Origin: Motiliproteus sp048265065
GTDB taxonomy: Bacteria > Pseudomonadota > Gammaproteobacteria > Pseudomonadales > Balneatricaceae
Direction: 5' to 3'
Assembly: GCA_048265065.1 (NCBI GenBank)
Contig: JBLXCH010000001.1
Span: 1-64,000, forward strand
DNA length: 64,000 nt
This document shows positions 41,901 through 49,977 of the stretch, piece by piece. Each line of letters begins with the position of its first letter. Position 1 is the first letter of the stretch. The notes beneath the pieces were generated by a model. It worked only from the letters and a program-made list of their open reading frames with translations. It did no database searches and was not told where the DNA came from. The position numbers were made by a program, and so were the translations under genes.

Positions 41901-43199
41901 CCTAACATGCCTGCTAGTTTGTTGTTGGATGAAGTGAGGTTACGGCAAATTGTTATTAACCTTGTGGGTAATGCAGTTAAATTTACGCATGAAGGTTATA
42001 TCAACATTACGGTTAGGACAGAGAGTTCTTCAGATGAACGATCGCAGATCACGTTAAAAGTTATTATTGCCGATAGTGGAATAGGGATTCCTCAAGATCA
42101 GTTGGACACAATATTTGCTGCATTTGCTCAGCAGGAAAAGCAGGATTCAAAAAAGTACGGTGGTACCGGGTTAGGGCTATCAATTAGTGCGCGTTTAACC
42201 CAAATGATGGGTGGAGAAATCCAGGTCGAAAGTTGTCTAGGTAAAGGCACCACTTTTGTTGTTGAGATACCTGATATTAATGTTGCAAGTCTTCAGTCAG
42301 AAGTGAACGTGGTTCAAGAAAAGGTAGGGTTTAGCCAGATTCTCTTTGAGCCGGCAAGGGTGCTAGTTGTCGATGATATTCCTGACAATCTGGAACTACT
42401 GGTCGCCAGTTTNNNNNNNNNNNNNNNNNNNNNNNNNNNNNNNNNNNNNNNNNNNNNNNNNNNNNNNNNNNNNNNNNNNNNNNNNNNNNNNNNNNNNNNN
42501 NNNNNNNNNNNNCAGATTCTCTTTGAGCCGGCAAGGGTGCTAGTTGTCGATGATATTCCTGACAATCTGGAACTACTGGTCGCCAGTTTTGAGGACACGC
42601 TTATTGATGTAGATACCGCGAAAAATGGGCAGGAAGCCCTTGATAAAGCGCTTGCGGAGAGTTTTGATCTTGTCTTGCTGGATATACGTATGCCGGTTAT
42701 GGATGGTTCTCAAGCGGCTCAAGCCATTAAAAAAGCGCGCCCAGATTTACCTATTGTCGCGCTGACAACATCAGTGATTCGTGAGGAATATCATTCTTAT
42801 CAAAATGATTGTTTTGATGGGCAGCTGAGAAAACCGGTATTACGGCAAGAGTTATTTACTGAATTGACGCGTTTTCTACCGTATACAGTGGATTCTAAGA
42901 AAATCAATGATCAAGTCCAAGAACTCAGTGATGAAAATAAGCGTCAGTTACCCAAGGTTCTCGATGCGCTTTCTGATCAAATTCCGATTTATTATCGGCA
43001 AGCTATGCAATCGAAAAATCTTAAACATATTAAAGTGTTCTGTGATGAATTAACGCTCGTTGCTCAGCGTTTTGAAATGCCCATATTAGAAAGTTATTGC
43101 CATGAGTTGCGCGAAGCTATCGATGCGTTCGATATCGCAGACATCGAACGGTTGATGACGCGTTATGTAGAAATTGAGCAGTATTTGGAAAATGTCTGA
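38882..43199 (+). CDS. BvgS/EvgS-like hybrid sensor histidine kinase, interrupted by two assembly gaps
   Basis: One large membrane kinase, broken in the assembly. A signal peptide (MSFLKLLKCRWALLLLLIW) overlaps the end of the HD-GYP gene. Two periplasmic solute-binding domains (SBP family 3) follow, starting near VVTVAVDPAWGPFSYID and VVLGADLDWRPFEF. A third is only partly visible after the first N run. Then come a transmembrane helix (VVGVCLLFLIGTLYW), a PAS domain, a HisKA domain with the His in MSHEIRTPMNAIVGFTELL, an ATPase domain (ADSGIGIP, YGGTGLGLS) and a receiver domain with Asp in LLDIRMPVMDG. About 105 C-terminal residues have a helical pattern like Hpt but no His at the phosphorylation position. 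The frame changes across the first gap, so its true length is not 100 bases. Confidence 0.88.
40393..40492. other. assembly gap (100 Ns) inside the kinase gene
   Basis: A run of exactly 100 Ns, a common placeholder for an unknown distance. Reading through needs a gap length divisible by three, which 100 is not. The missing part should be the N-terminal half of the third periplasmic binding domain, so perhaps 200 or more bases are absent. Confidence 0.95.
42336..42412 (+). repeat. 77-bp sequence repeated at the other side of the second gap (copy 1)
   Basis: These 77 bases, encoding the start of the receiver domain (QILFEPARVLVVDD and on), are identical to the 77 bases straight after the second N run. 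Two contig ends that overlap but were joined by Ns would give exactly this pattern, so it is probably an assembly artefact. Confidence 0.93.
42413..42512. other. assembly gap (100 Ns) flanked by identical 77-bp ends
   Basis: A second run of 100 Ns. The flanks are an exact 77-bp repeat, so the real distance is probably negative (overlapping contigs). Merging the two copies removes 177 bases and keeps the reading frame. Confidence 0.95.
42513..42589 (+). repeat. 77-bp sequence repeated at the other side of the second gap (copy 2)
   Basis: Second copy of the same receiver-domain sequence; it continues without a break into the rest of the domain, so this copy is the one joined to the complete receiver module. 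Confidence 0.93.
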
Positions 43200-43268
43200 A
43201 GTTAATTTGCCTACCGTGGTTAGCGCTTATGATGAGTTGATAAAGGCCAGCGAGTAACCCAATCTCAA

Positions 43269-43284
43269 TGTATGATGACATACA
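43269..43284. promoter_or_regulatory. inverted repeat upstream of pqiA
   Basis: TGTATG and CATACA form a perfect 6-bp inverted repeat with a four-base centre, about 90-105 bp before the pqiA start. It is in the only intergenic stretch ahead of the pqi operon and could be an operator. No matching regulator is adjacent, and no SoxS box was recognised. Confidence 0.35.
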
Positions 43285-43374
43285 GTCCTGTCAATTAGCA
43301 CGAAACTAAAGCTATCAAGTAAGCTCAACATTAGGATCACTTCTTTTGTATCTTTGCCAAGCAGACACGCAATA

Positions 43375-44532
43375 ATGGAACCTATGGCTACGCCAATGCC
43401 GCCGTCGAAGCAGCTTATGATCGTCACGTGTCATGAATGTGAGCACGAGGCACACCTACCGTCGCTACCGAATAAACATCAGGCGTTGTGCGCCCGCTGC
43501 GGTTATCGGATCACGGCTTATCGGCAACATGCTATGCAGTGGGTCTGTGCGTTAGCCTTATCAGCATTGATTTTTTTGGTCGTATCAATGCCGTTTGAGT
43601 TTTTGTCGTTTAGTGCGAGTGGCCAATATCAGCAGATTGATATCATCGGGAGCATCTTGCTTTTATTTGCACAAGACTACGCCATTTTAGGCATCATAAT
43701 GGCGAGCAGTATTGTGGTGCTTCCTGCCTTTATTTTGCTGTCTATTTTATCTTTGCTTGTGCCATTGCAGCTAGGCTTTGTGGTGCCAAGAGCGAATCAG
43801 TTGGTAAACTTTGTTTTTGCACTTTTACCGTGGGCCATGGCTGAAATCTTTCTAGTTGGTGTTCTGGTCAGTTTAGTGAAAATCAGCTCGCTGGCGGATG
43901 TTGGTATTGGTTTGTCTTTCTATGCTTTTTTGCTGTTTACGCTGAGCATGACTGCCATGTTATTGTTTTTAGATGAGCATCAGTTGCGACAAGCGTTTGA
44001 TAGTCACAAACACCCAAGAAAACCGCTGAATGCCTCAAAGAGCATCCAAACCACATGGGCGTTACTTATCACCGCGGTGTTGCTTTATATTCCTGCAAAC
44101 TTGCTGCCGATCATGGTGACAGACACCTTGGGTAACGAAGCGCCAAGTACCATCGTTGGCGGTGTGATCTTGCTTTGGAAGGCTGGTTCCTACCCTATTG
44201 CGATGATTATTTTTATTGCTAGTGTTTTGGTGCCCGTGGCGAAAATTGCGATTCTGTGTTGGTTAAATTTTGGTGTGCAGTTTGATCGACAGGAGCTTAA
44301 AAGAGAACGTATGAAGTGGTATCGCTTCACCGAATTTATTGGTCGTTGGTCAATGATTGATGTATTTGTTGTTGCCGTATTAGTGAGCCTGATTCAATTA
44401 GGAAATGTAATGAGTATTCATCCAGGGCATGCAGTAGTCGCGTTTTGCGCGGTGGTGATTGTCACCATGCTAGCGGCGATGTCATTTGATACCCGACTAA
44501 TTTGGCAAGCGGAGGTTACTGCTGGTGAGTGA
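43375..44532 (+). CDS. pqiA: paraquat-inducible protein A (PqiA)
   Basis: PqiA is the inner-membrane partner of the PqiB/PqiC lipid-transport bridge. It has two homologous four-helix halves (first about residues 45-200, second about 225-375), with PANLLPIMVTDTLG as a strong family motif. The N-terminal zinc ribbon is seen as CHECEHEAH and CARCGYRI. The second zinc ribbon that E. coli PqiA carries between the halves is missing: that stretch has no Cys. The start is uncertain: ATGs at 43375 and 43384 are both possible and neither has a good ribosome-binding site. It overlaps pqiB. Confidence 0.93.
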   Translation: MEPMATPMPPSKQLMIVTCHECEHEAHLPSLPNKHQALCARCGYRITAYRQHAMQWVCALALSALIFLVVSMPFEFLSFSASGQYQQIDIIGSILLLFAQDYAILGIIMASSIVVLPAFILLSILSLLVPLQLGFVVPRANQLVNFVFALLPWAMAEIFLVGVLVSLVKISSLADVGIGLSFYAFLLFTLSMTAMLLFLDEHQLRQAFDSHKHPRKPLNASKSIQTTWALLITAVLLYIPANLLPIMVTDTLGNEAPSTIVGGVILLWKAGSYPIAMIIFIASVLVPVAKIAILCWLNFGVQFDRQELKRERMKWYRFTEFIGRWSMIDVFVVAVLVSLIQLGNVMSIHPGHAVVAFCAVVIVTMLAAMSFDTRLIWQAEVTAGE

Positions 44533-46234
44533 GTCAACAACGCAAACTTCTGCGGAAGAATCCGCTGTTGTTAATGGTGTGTTAGTCAAACCGGTTAAAG
44601 GAATCTCCAAAATTTGGTTTGTGCCTCTTGTTGCGCTATGTATCGGCTTGTGGATGGTGTACTACCAATGGAGCAGTCAAGGGCCGTTGATCGTCATTGA
44701 GTTTGCAGACGCCACCGGCTTGGAAGTTGGGAAAACTAAAATTAAAACCAGAAGCGTCGATGTCGGTCTGGTGAAAGAAATCGAACTAACTGACGATTTG
44801 CAGGGGGTGTTGGTCACCGCCAGAATGAATGCCAATGTAGGCTCTTTGTTACACAAAGATAATCAATTTTGGGTGGTTACGCCGCGTATTTCATTAAAAG
44901 GCGTATCAGGCTTAAATACCTTGCTGTCTGGCCCTTACATCAATATGGCTCCAGGTCGAGCCCAAGACAAGAGCACGCATTTTACCGCCTTGGCTTCACC
45001 GCCGATAACGCCCGCAGGCACTCCCGGCTTGCATATCACGCTTAATAGTAATGCTGAATTTGCCTATAAGGCTGGTGACCCTGTGATATATAAAGGGTTA
45101 AAAGTCGGAGAGATAGAGGAAACGTTTTTTAAGTTTGATGAGCGTGTGGTGTATTACAACACCTTTATTAATGCTCCGTACCATAAGCTAATCACAGGAA
45201 ATACGCGTTTTTGGGATGCCAGTGGCGTGCAACTTAAGGTGGGTGCTGGTGGTGTCGTGCTGGACACAGGAAGTATCGAAAGCCTGCTCACAAACGGGGT
45301 AACCTTTGGGGTACCTGAAGGAGTCTCTCCAGGGGAACCCATCAGCGATGGTAGTTACTTTGATATACACAAATCTTATGATGAAGCGATTGCTCAGCGC
45401 TACAAACAAAGTGCTGAGTTTGCTGTCTTAGTAAAAGATACTGTTAGAGGGTTGCAGGTTGGGGCGCCGGTAGAATATCGCGGCTTAAAAATAGGCCGAG
45501 TGGAAGCAATTAATCCGCCAGAAATTACTGCTGAATTACGAGCGAGTAAGAGTTTTGATATTCCCGTCATTATTAGTATTCAACCGGGCAGGGTTAACCA
45601 ACCTGATAATGAAGAAGGCGTCAGCGCGCTTAAGGACAAACTGGGTGATTGGGTGAGCGGTGGTCTAAGAGCTTCATTAAAAACAGGTAACTTGCTCACA
45701 GGTGCCTTGTTTGTCGATCTGCAACATTACCCAGATGAACAGCCTGAAGTGGTTGGTCAGTTATTAGATTACGATGTAATCCCTTCGATCAGCGATGGAT
45801 TGGCTCAAATTACAACGAAAGTTTCTGCGGTGCTCGACAATATCAATCAAATTAAACTGCAGAGCATTGGCGACAACACCAATGCCTTGCTGGTTAAAAT
45901 GACGCAAACGGCAGAATCATTGAAGCAGACCAGTGAAGCGGTAGAAGGTTTAGTGGCGAGTATTCAGGGTGATGAAATCAATGACCAACTGCTTGAAGCC
46001 GTCGCTAATCTAAGTCAGCTTACCAAGGACTTTTCTGCAGGCTCTGAGAGCTATGAACAAATTAATCAGACGTTACAGACTATCCAGCAAACAATGAAAG
46101 ATATGCAGCCGCTGCTATTACAGCTGAATAACAAACCGAACAGTCTGATTTTCACCAATGGTAATGAAGGTCAAAGAATTGAACCGAAAGCATCAGGTCG
46201 AACACAAAGTGTTGCCCCTAAAGGAGCTAATTGA
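44525..46234 (+). CDS. pqiB: MCE-domain lipid transport protein PqiB
   Basis: PqiB forms a hexameric tube of MCE domains spanning the periplasm between PqiA and the outer membrane. One N-terminal transmembrane helix (ISKIWFVPLVALCIGLWMVY) anchors it. Three MCE domains are seen near residues 50-145, 160-230 and 290-395, with GPLIVIEFADATGLEVGKTK, AEFAYKAGDPVIYKGLKVGEI and TVRGLQVGAPVEYRGLKIGRV as their starts. A C-terminal helical tail rich in Gln/Ser forms the long needle of the family. The GTG start overlaps pqiA by eight bases. The 569-residue length is close to the E. coli protein. Confidence 0.94.
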   Translation: MSESTTQTSAEESAVVNGVLVKPVKGISKIWFVPLVALCIGLWMVYYQWSSQGPLIVIEFADATGLEVGKTKIKTRSVDVGLVKEIELTDDLQGVLVTARMNANVGSLLHKDNQFWVVTPRISLKGVSGLNTLLSGPYINMAPGRAQDKSTHFTALASPPITPAGTPGLHITLNSNAEFAYKAGDPVIYKGLKVGEIEETFFKFDERVVYYNTFINAPYHKLITGNTRFWDASGVQLKVGAGGVVLDTGSIESLLTNGVTFGVPEGVSPGEPISDGSYFDIHKSYDEAIAQRYKQSAEFAVLVKDTVRGLQVGAPVEYRGLKIGRVEAINPPEITAELRASKSFDIPVIISIQPGRVNQPDNEEGVSALKDKLGDWVSGGLRASLKTGNLLTGALFVDLQHYPDEQPEVVGQLLDYDVIPSISDGLAQITTKVSAVLDNINQIKLQSIGDNTNALLVKMTQTAESLKQTSEAVEGLVASIQGDEINDQLLEAVANLSQLTKDFSAGSESYEQINQTLQTIQQTMKDMQPLLLQLNNKPNSLIFTNGNEGQRIEPKASGRTQSVAPKGAN

Positions 46235-46235
46235 T

Positions 46236-46820
46236 ATGCGCTTTATCGCACTGTTTTTGCTACTTTCAGGTTTGCTGGCCTGTGGTGCACAACCGCAGCA
46301 GAGCGTGAACTATTACCTGCTCTATACGCCAAGCCAGCAAGCTGATGCTGTTACATTCAGTGCGAAAGCGAAAAAGGTCTGGTTGAATAAAGTCGTCGTG
46401 GCGGACTATCTCAAACAGTCCAGCTTAACGATGCAAGTCAATGAAAATCAAATGTATTTCTCCCGGCAAGATGTTTGGGCAGAAAGCTTAGACTCCGCTA
46501 TTTATAAAGCGCTCCTAACTGATTTAAATAAAGATGCAAAAAGACAGTTTGTTGGCGATGCTGGAAACGGCACAGGGAAAATCCAACCTTCTGTGACCGT
46601 GCAATTTGATTACTTCCACGCAACCGATCAGTCCAACGTCATTGCTAGCGGGCACTACCGGATTAATTTGCCTGCGGGCGAAGAGCCAATAGAAAAGCCG
46701 TTCTTTTTAACTTTGCCGCTGTCTGAAGACGGTTATGCCCATGCCGTATCGCAACAAAGAAAACTGATACCTTTACTAGCCCAACAGATTCAGCAAGAGC
46801 TGACGGACCTTAGTAGATAG
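46236..46820 (+). CDS. pqiC: membrane integrity lipoprotein PqiC
   Basis: PqiC (YmbA family, ABC-type auxiliary fold) is an outer-membrane lipoprotein that docks the PqiB tube. The chosen ATG gives MRFIALFLLLSGLLACG, a lipoprotein signal peptide with LLAC as the lipobox, and has a strong AAAGGAG site ahead; a longer open frame overlapping pqiB is not used. The mature part shows VNYYLLYTPS near the start and the family region KVWLNKVVVADYLKQSSL. The length of 194 residues is typical. A bidirectional terminator follows, shared with the tRNA gene. Confidence 0.9.
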   Translation: MRFIALFLLLSGLLACGAQPQQSVNYYLLYTPSQQADAVTFSAKAKKVWLNKVVVADYLKQSSLTMQVNENQMYFSRQDVWAESLDSAIYKALLTDLNKDAKRQFVGDAGNGTGKIQPSVTVQFDYFHATDQSNVIASGHYRINLPAGEEPIEKPFFLTLPLSEDGYAHAVSQQRKLIPLLAQQIQQELTDLSR

Positions 46821-46883
46821 GCGATTGCTAGCAGAGAATACTTAGCAGCCATGTTTAGAAAAGACGTTATTTGACGCTTAGAA

Positions 46884-46924
46884 AAACAAAAGCCCGTACT
46901 GGTTAAAGGTACGGGCTTTTGTTT
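46884..46924. terminator. bidirectional terminator between pqiC and tRNA-Leu
   Basis: A perfect 16-bp stem, AAACAAAAGCCCGTAC with its complement, around a nine-base loop. It has T-runs on both strands, so it can end pqiABC from one side and tRNA-Leu from the other. Confidence 0.9.
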
Positions 46925-46930
46925 CGAATA

Positions 46931-47015
46931 TGGTACCAGTGGGCGGACTCGAACCGCCACGCCTTGCGGCAACGGATTTTGAATCCGTCGTGTATACCAA
47001 TTTCACCACACTGGC
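46931..47015 (-). tRNA. tRNA-Leu (anticodon CAA)
   Basis: An 85-base class II tRNA with 3' CCA encoded. Acceptor strands GCCAGTG and CACTGGT pair (with one G-T at the end). The D-arm contains GTGAAATTGGTA. The anticodon stem ACGGA/TCCGT holds the loop TTCAAAA with CAA at the anticodon, reading UUG. The long variable arm (GCC-GCAA-GGC) is typical of leucine tRNAs, and the T-arm has GGTTCGAGTCC. It corresponds to leuX of E. coli. Confidence 0.95.
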
Positions 47016-47063
47016 CTTGTTGACTGTGGCGATTGTGGTCGCCGGTGTCTCAAAGAGCGTGCT

Positions 47064-47091
47064 ATTATAGGCGGCTTTTTTTTGAGGTCAA
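47064..47091 (-). promoter_or_regulatory. promoter of tRNA-Leu
   Basis: On the minus strand TTGACC is followed by a 16-base spacer and a perfect TATAAT, with a GC-rich stretch after it, about 50 bp ahead of the tRNA. The GC-rich discriminator is typical of promoters under stringent control. Confidence 0.8.
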
Positions 47092-47203
47092 CGCTGGGTC
47101 GACGCTTTGTGACATTATTTTTAACAAAAGCTGTCGAGAAGCGCTTTTTCTGTGTTTCGTTGACCCAGCCTACTTACTTATAGACGCTTGATGCAGAGAT
47201 TTT

Positions 47204-48256
47204 ATGCAAGTTGCTGATTTTGATTTTGAACTACCTGATGAATTGATCGCTCGCTACCCTACGGGTGAGCGGACAGGCAGCCGTTTATTGCAGTTGGATG
47301 GGCCAAGCGCAGCCATTACGCATGGTGGGTTTCCGGATGTGTTGTCGTTAGTGAATGCCGGTGACTTAATGGTTTTTAATGACACGCGGGTTATTCCTGC
47401 GCGCATGTTTGGGCAGAAAGAAACTGGCGGTAAAGTCGAACTGCTCATTGAGCGAGTGCTTGGTGAACATGAGGCACTTGCGCATATGAAAGCCAGTAAA
47501 GCAGCAAAAGTCGGTGCCAAGCTACGCTTTGAAGATCAAGTGGATGTTGAGGTTGTGGGTCGAGAAGGCGCGCTGTTTCACCTTCGTTTTGATCCCAGTA
47601 AGACGGTATTGGAATGGTTGGAGCTGGCTGGGCATATGCCGTTGCCGCCGTATATTGATCGTGAAGATCAATTAGATGACCGTGAACGTTACCAAACTGT
47701 ATATGGTCAACGCCCAGGTGCGGTTGCTGCGCCTACAGCAGGTTTGCATTTTGATGATGTTCTCTTGGCTGCCTTGCAAGATAAGTGTGTGAACTTTGCT
47801 TACGTGACACTTCATGTGGGGGCAGGGACGTTTCAGCCCGTTAAGGCTGAACGGGTAGAAGATCATCATATGCATGCAGAATATATCGACGTGTCTGACG
47901 CGGTTTGTCAGCAAATTACGCAAACACGAGCCGCCGGTGGTCGTGTGATTGCCGTGGGTACGACAAGTGTGCGTTCCCTTGAAAGTGCAGCCATGTATAG
48001 TGGCACCGCTGCAGGGAAAGCCCTAACAGGTTATCAAGGGGAAACGGATATATTTATCTATCCGGGTTACAAGTTTCAGTGCATTGATGCCTTGATTACT
48101 AACTTCCATCTTCCTCAATCAACACTGCTGATGCTCGTTAGTGCGTTTGCAGGTGTTGATGGTATCAAGCAAGCTTATAAAGAAGCAGTTGAGCGTCAAT
48201 ATCGTTTCTTTAGTTATGGCGATGCTATGTTCTTAACCAAGCGGCCAGTTGAGTAG
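47204..48256 (+). CDS. queA: tRNA preQ1(34) S-adenosylmethionine ribosyltransferase-isomerase QueA
   Basis: QueA turns 7-aminomethyl-deazaguanine in tRNA into epoxyqueuosine by transferring and isomerising the ribosyl group of SAM. Family segments include FDFELPDELIARYPTGERTGSRLL at the start (in part), NDTRVIPARMFGQKETGG, PTAGLHFDDVLL and HVGAGTFQPVKAERVEDHHMHAE. Its length of 350 residues is typical. It overlaps only the leader of tgt, and the true tgt start lies about 60 bp later. The pair queA-tgt is a standard queuosine operon. Confidence 0.96.
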   Translation: MQVADFDFELPDELIARYPTGERTGSRLLQLDGPSAAITHGGFPDVLSLVNAGDLMVFNDTRVIPARMFGQKETGGKVELLIERVLGEHEALAHMKASKAAKVGAKLRFEDQVDVEVVGREGALFHLRFDPSKTVLEWLELAGHMPLPPYIDREDQLDDRERYQTVYGQRPGAVAAPTAGLHFDDVLLAALQDKCVNFAYVTLHVGAGTFQPVKAERVEDHHMHAEYIDVSDAVCQQITQTRAAGGRVIAVGTTSVRSLESAAMYSGTAAGKALTGYQGETDIFIYPGYKFQCIDALITNFHLPQSTLLMLVSAFAGVDGIKQAYKEAVERQYRFFSYGDAMFLTKRPVE

Positions 48257-48314
48257 TGATGTTGATGGTCAGTATGATTCTTTTTCAATTTTTGATTTAT
48301 CTAAGGAACGACTT

Positions 48315-49457
48315 ATGAGCCGCCAGTGCTTTATGTCCTATGAAGTTCTTGCCGAAGATGGTTTGGCGCGTCGAGGTCGTTTGGAGTTTCCACGCGGTAG
48401 TGTTGAAACGCCAACGTTTATGCCAGTGGGCACTTACGGCACAGTGAAGGGGATGCTGCCCCGTGATATTGAAGAAATAGGCGCACAAATTATTCTTGGT
48501 AACACCTTCCACCTGATGCTACGGCCAGGAACGGAAGTGGTGAAAGCGCACGGTGATTTGCATGACTTTGTGCAATGGCAAGGTCCAATTCTTACCGATT
48601 CTGGTGGCTTTCAGGTGTTTAGCTTGGGTGATATGCGCAAAATCACCGAAGAAGGTGTGAAATTCCAGTCTCCTGTGGATGGCTCAAAGGTTGAGCTTAA
48701 TCCTGAAATATCAATGCAAGTACAAAAGGATTTAGGGTCTGACATCGTGATGATTTTCGATGAATGCACGCCTTATCCAGCCACAGAAGAACAAGCGGCT
48801 GACTCAATGCGGCTGTCATTACGTTGGGCGGATCGAAGCAAAGCGGCACACGGCGATAACCCAGCAGCGCTGTTCGGGATTGTACAAGGGGGTATGTACC
48901 CCGCACTGCGTGATGAGTCCCTTAAGGGACTGACGGATATCGGTTTTGATGGTTATGCCATTGGTGGCCTATCAGTGGGTGAGCCTAAAGATGAGATGGT
49001 TAAGGTGCTTAGTCATTTAACGCCACAAATGCCAAGTGATAGGCCACGTTATTTGATGGGAGTAGGTAAGCCGGAAGATATTGTTGAAGCAGTTCGCCGT
49101 GGTGTGGATATGTTCGATTGTGTCATGCCGACTCGTAATGCGCGTAACGGGCATTTATTTACGTCAACGGGTGTGGTTAGAATTCGCAATGCAGCGCATC
49201 GCCATGATACCGCACCGCTAGATGCTGAATGTGATTGCTACACCTGTAAAAATGTTAGCCGCTCTTATCTGCATCATTTAGATAAATGCAAAGAAATGTT
49301 GGGTGCGCAGCTTAATACCATTCATAACCTGCGTTTTTACCAAAACCTAATGAGTGGATTGCGCGGTGCTATTGAACAAGGTAAATTGAGCGACTTTGTG
49401 GATGACTTCTACCAGAAGCAAGGTATGGTAACACCACCCTTAGAGTCACAGGACTGA
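48315..49457 (+). CDS. tgt: queuine tRNA-ribosyltransferase
   Basis: Tgt exchanges guanine 34 for preQ1 in tRNAs with GUN anticodons. Active-site segments are TDSGGFQVFSLG with its nucleophilic Asp, and DMFDCVMPTRNARNGHLFTSTG with the second Asp. The zinc site is CDCYTCKNVSRSYLHHL. I chose the ATG giving MSRQCFMSYEVL, preceded by AAGGA, for 380 residues; another ATG (MSYEVL) lies six codons later. The open frame extending back into queA is not used. It is followed by yajC-secD-secF, the usual arrangement. Confidence 0.96.
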   Translation: MSRQCFMSYEVLAEDGLARRGRLEFPRGSVETPTFMPVGTYGTVKGMLPRDIEEIGAQIILGNTFHLMLRPGTEVVKAHGDLHDFVQWQGPILTDSGGFQVFSLGDMRKITEEGVKFQSPVDGSKVELNPEISMQVQKDLGSDIVMIFDECTPYPATEEQAADSMRLSLRWADRSKAAHGDNPAALFGIVQGGMYPALRDESLKGLTDIGFDGYAIGGLSVGEPKDEMVKVLSHLTPQMPSDRPRYLMGVGKPEDIVEAVRRGVDMFDCVMPTRNARNGHLFTSTGVVRIRNAAHRHDTAPLDAECDCYTCKNVSRSYLHHLDKCKEMLGAQLNTIHNLRFYQNLMSGLRGAIEQGKLSDFVDDFYQKQGMVTPPLESQD

Positions 49458-49537
49458 CTTGAAAAGCGCTTAAGGTAGCCCCATAAAACTAAAGCGGCAC
49501 CAGTTTGGTCTGCCATTACATAGAATTGGAGATATAA

Positions 49538-49867
49538 ATGAGTTTCTTTATCGCCCCTGCCATGGCTCAAGATGCTGCTGCTGGCGCTTCTGCTGATTTT
49601 TCCAGCATGATTTTCTTGATGGGTTTTGCCATCATCTTTTATTTCATGATGTGGCGCCCACAGGCTAAAAAAGCCAAAGAACACAAGCAACTGGTTGCTA
49701 GCCTTGCAAAAGGTGATGAAGTCGTAACCAGTGGCGGTTTAATCGGTAAAATCACTAAAGCTGATGATGACTATGTTGTGATCGCCGTTGCTGAAAACAC
49801 CGAGCTTAAATTCCAAAAGGGTCATGTTGCTGCGGCACTTCCTAAAGGCACCATCAAAGAAATCTGA
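49538..49867 (+). CDS. yajC: preprotein translocase subunit YajC
   Basis: YajC is a small inner-membrane partner of SecDF that associates with the holotranslocon. One transmembrane helix lies at about residues 22-42 (SSMIFLMGFAIIFYFMMW), followed by the family motif RPQAKKAKEHKQL and GDEVVTSGGLIGKI. At 109 residues it is typical. The Ala-rich N-terminus (PAMAQDAAAG) is common in the family. A terminator-like hairpin follows, so secD may have extra control. Confidence 0.96.
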   Translation: MSFFIAPAMAQDAAAGASADFSSMIFLMGFAIIFYFMMWRPQAKKAKEHKQLVASLAKGDEVVTSGGLIGKITKADDDYVVIAVAENTELKFQKGHVAAALPKGTIKEI

Positions 49868-49878
49868 GTACTAAAGCC

Positions 49879-49905
49879 AACGCCACTTCATTAAGTGGCG
49901 TTTTT
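49879..49905 (+). terminator. hairpin between yajC and secD
   Basis: AACGCCACTT and AAGTGGCGTT close a CATT loop and run into further Ts. It has full terminator form. A 16-bp perfect AT palindrome, TTATTATTAATAATAA, follows at 49921-49936 before secD. Confidence 0.8.
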
Positions 49906-49977
49906 CGTATTCATACCGCCTTATTATTAATAATAAACAGCCAGGCTGCTAACCTGCAGCGGACATAGGGTTCTTCT

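Noticed and set aside
42413..42512. Tandem receiver domains in the hybrid kinase
   Set aside because: The apparent duplication is an exact 77-bp copy on both sides of an N run, best explained as overlapping contig ends.
43192..43257. A 21-codon frame overlapping the kinase stop, before pqiA
   Set aside because: No ribosome-binding site beyond the overlap, no recognisable similarity, and it is short enough to occur by chance.
46931..47015. tRNA-Leu as an integration site of a mobile element
   Set aside because: No integrase, no partial tRNA repeat and ordinary core genes on both sides.
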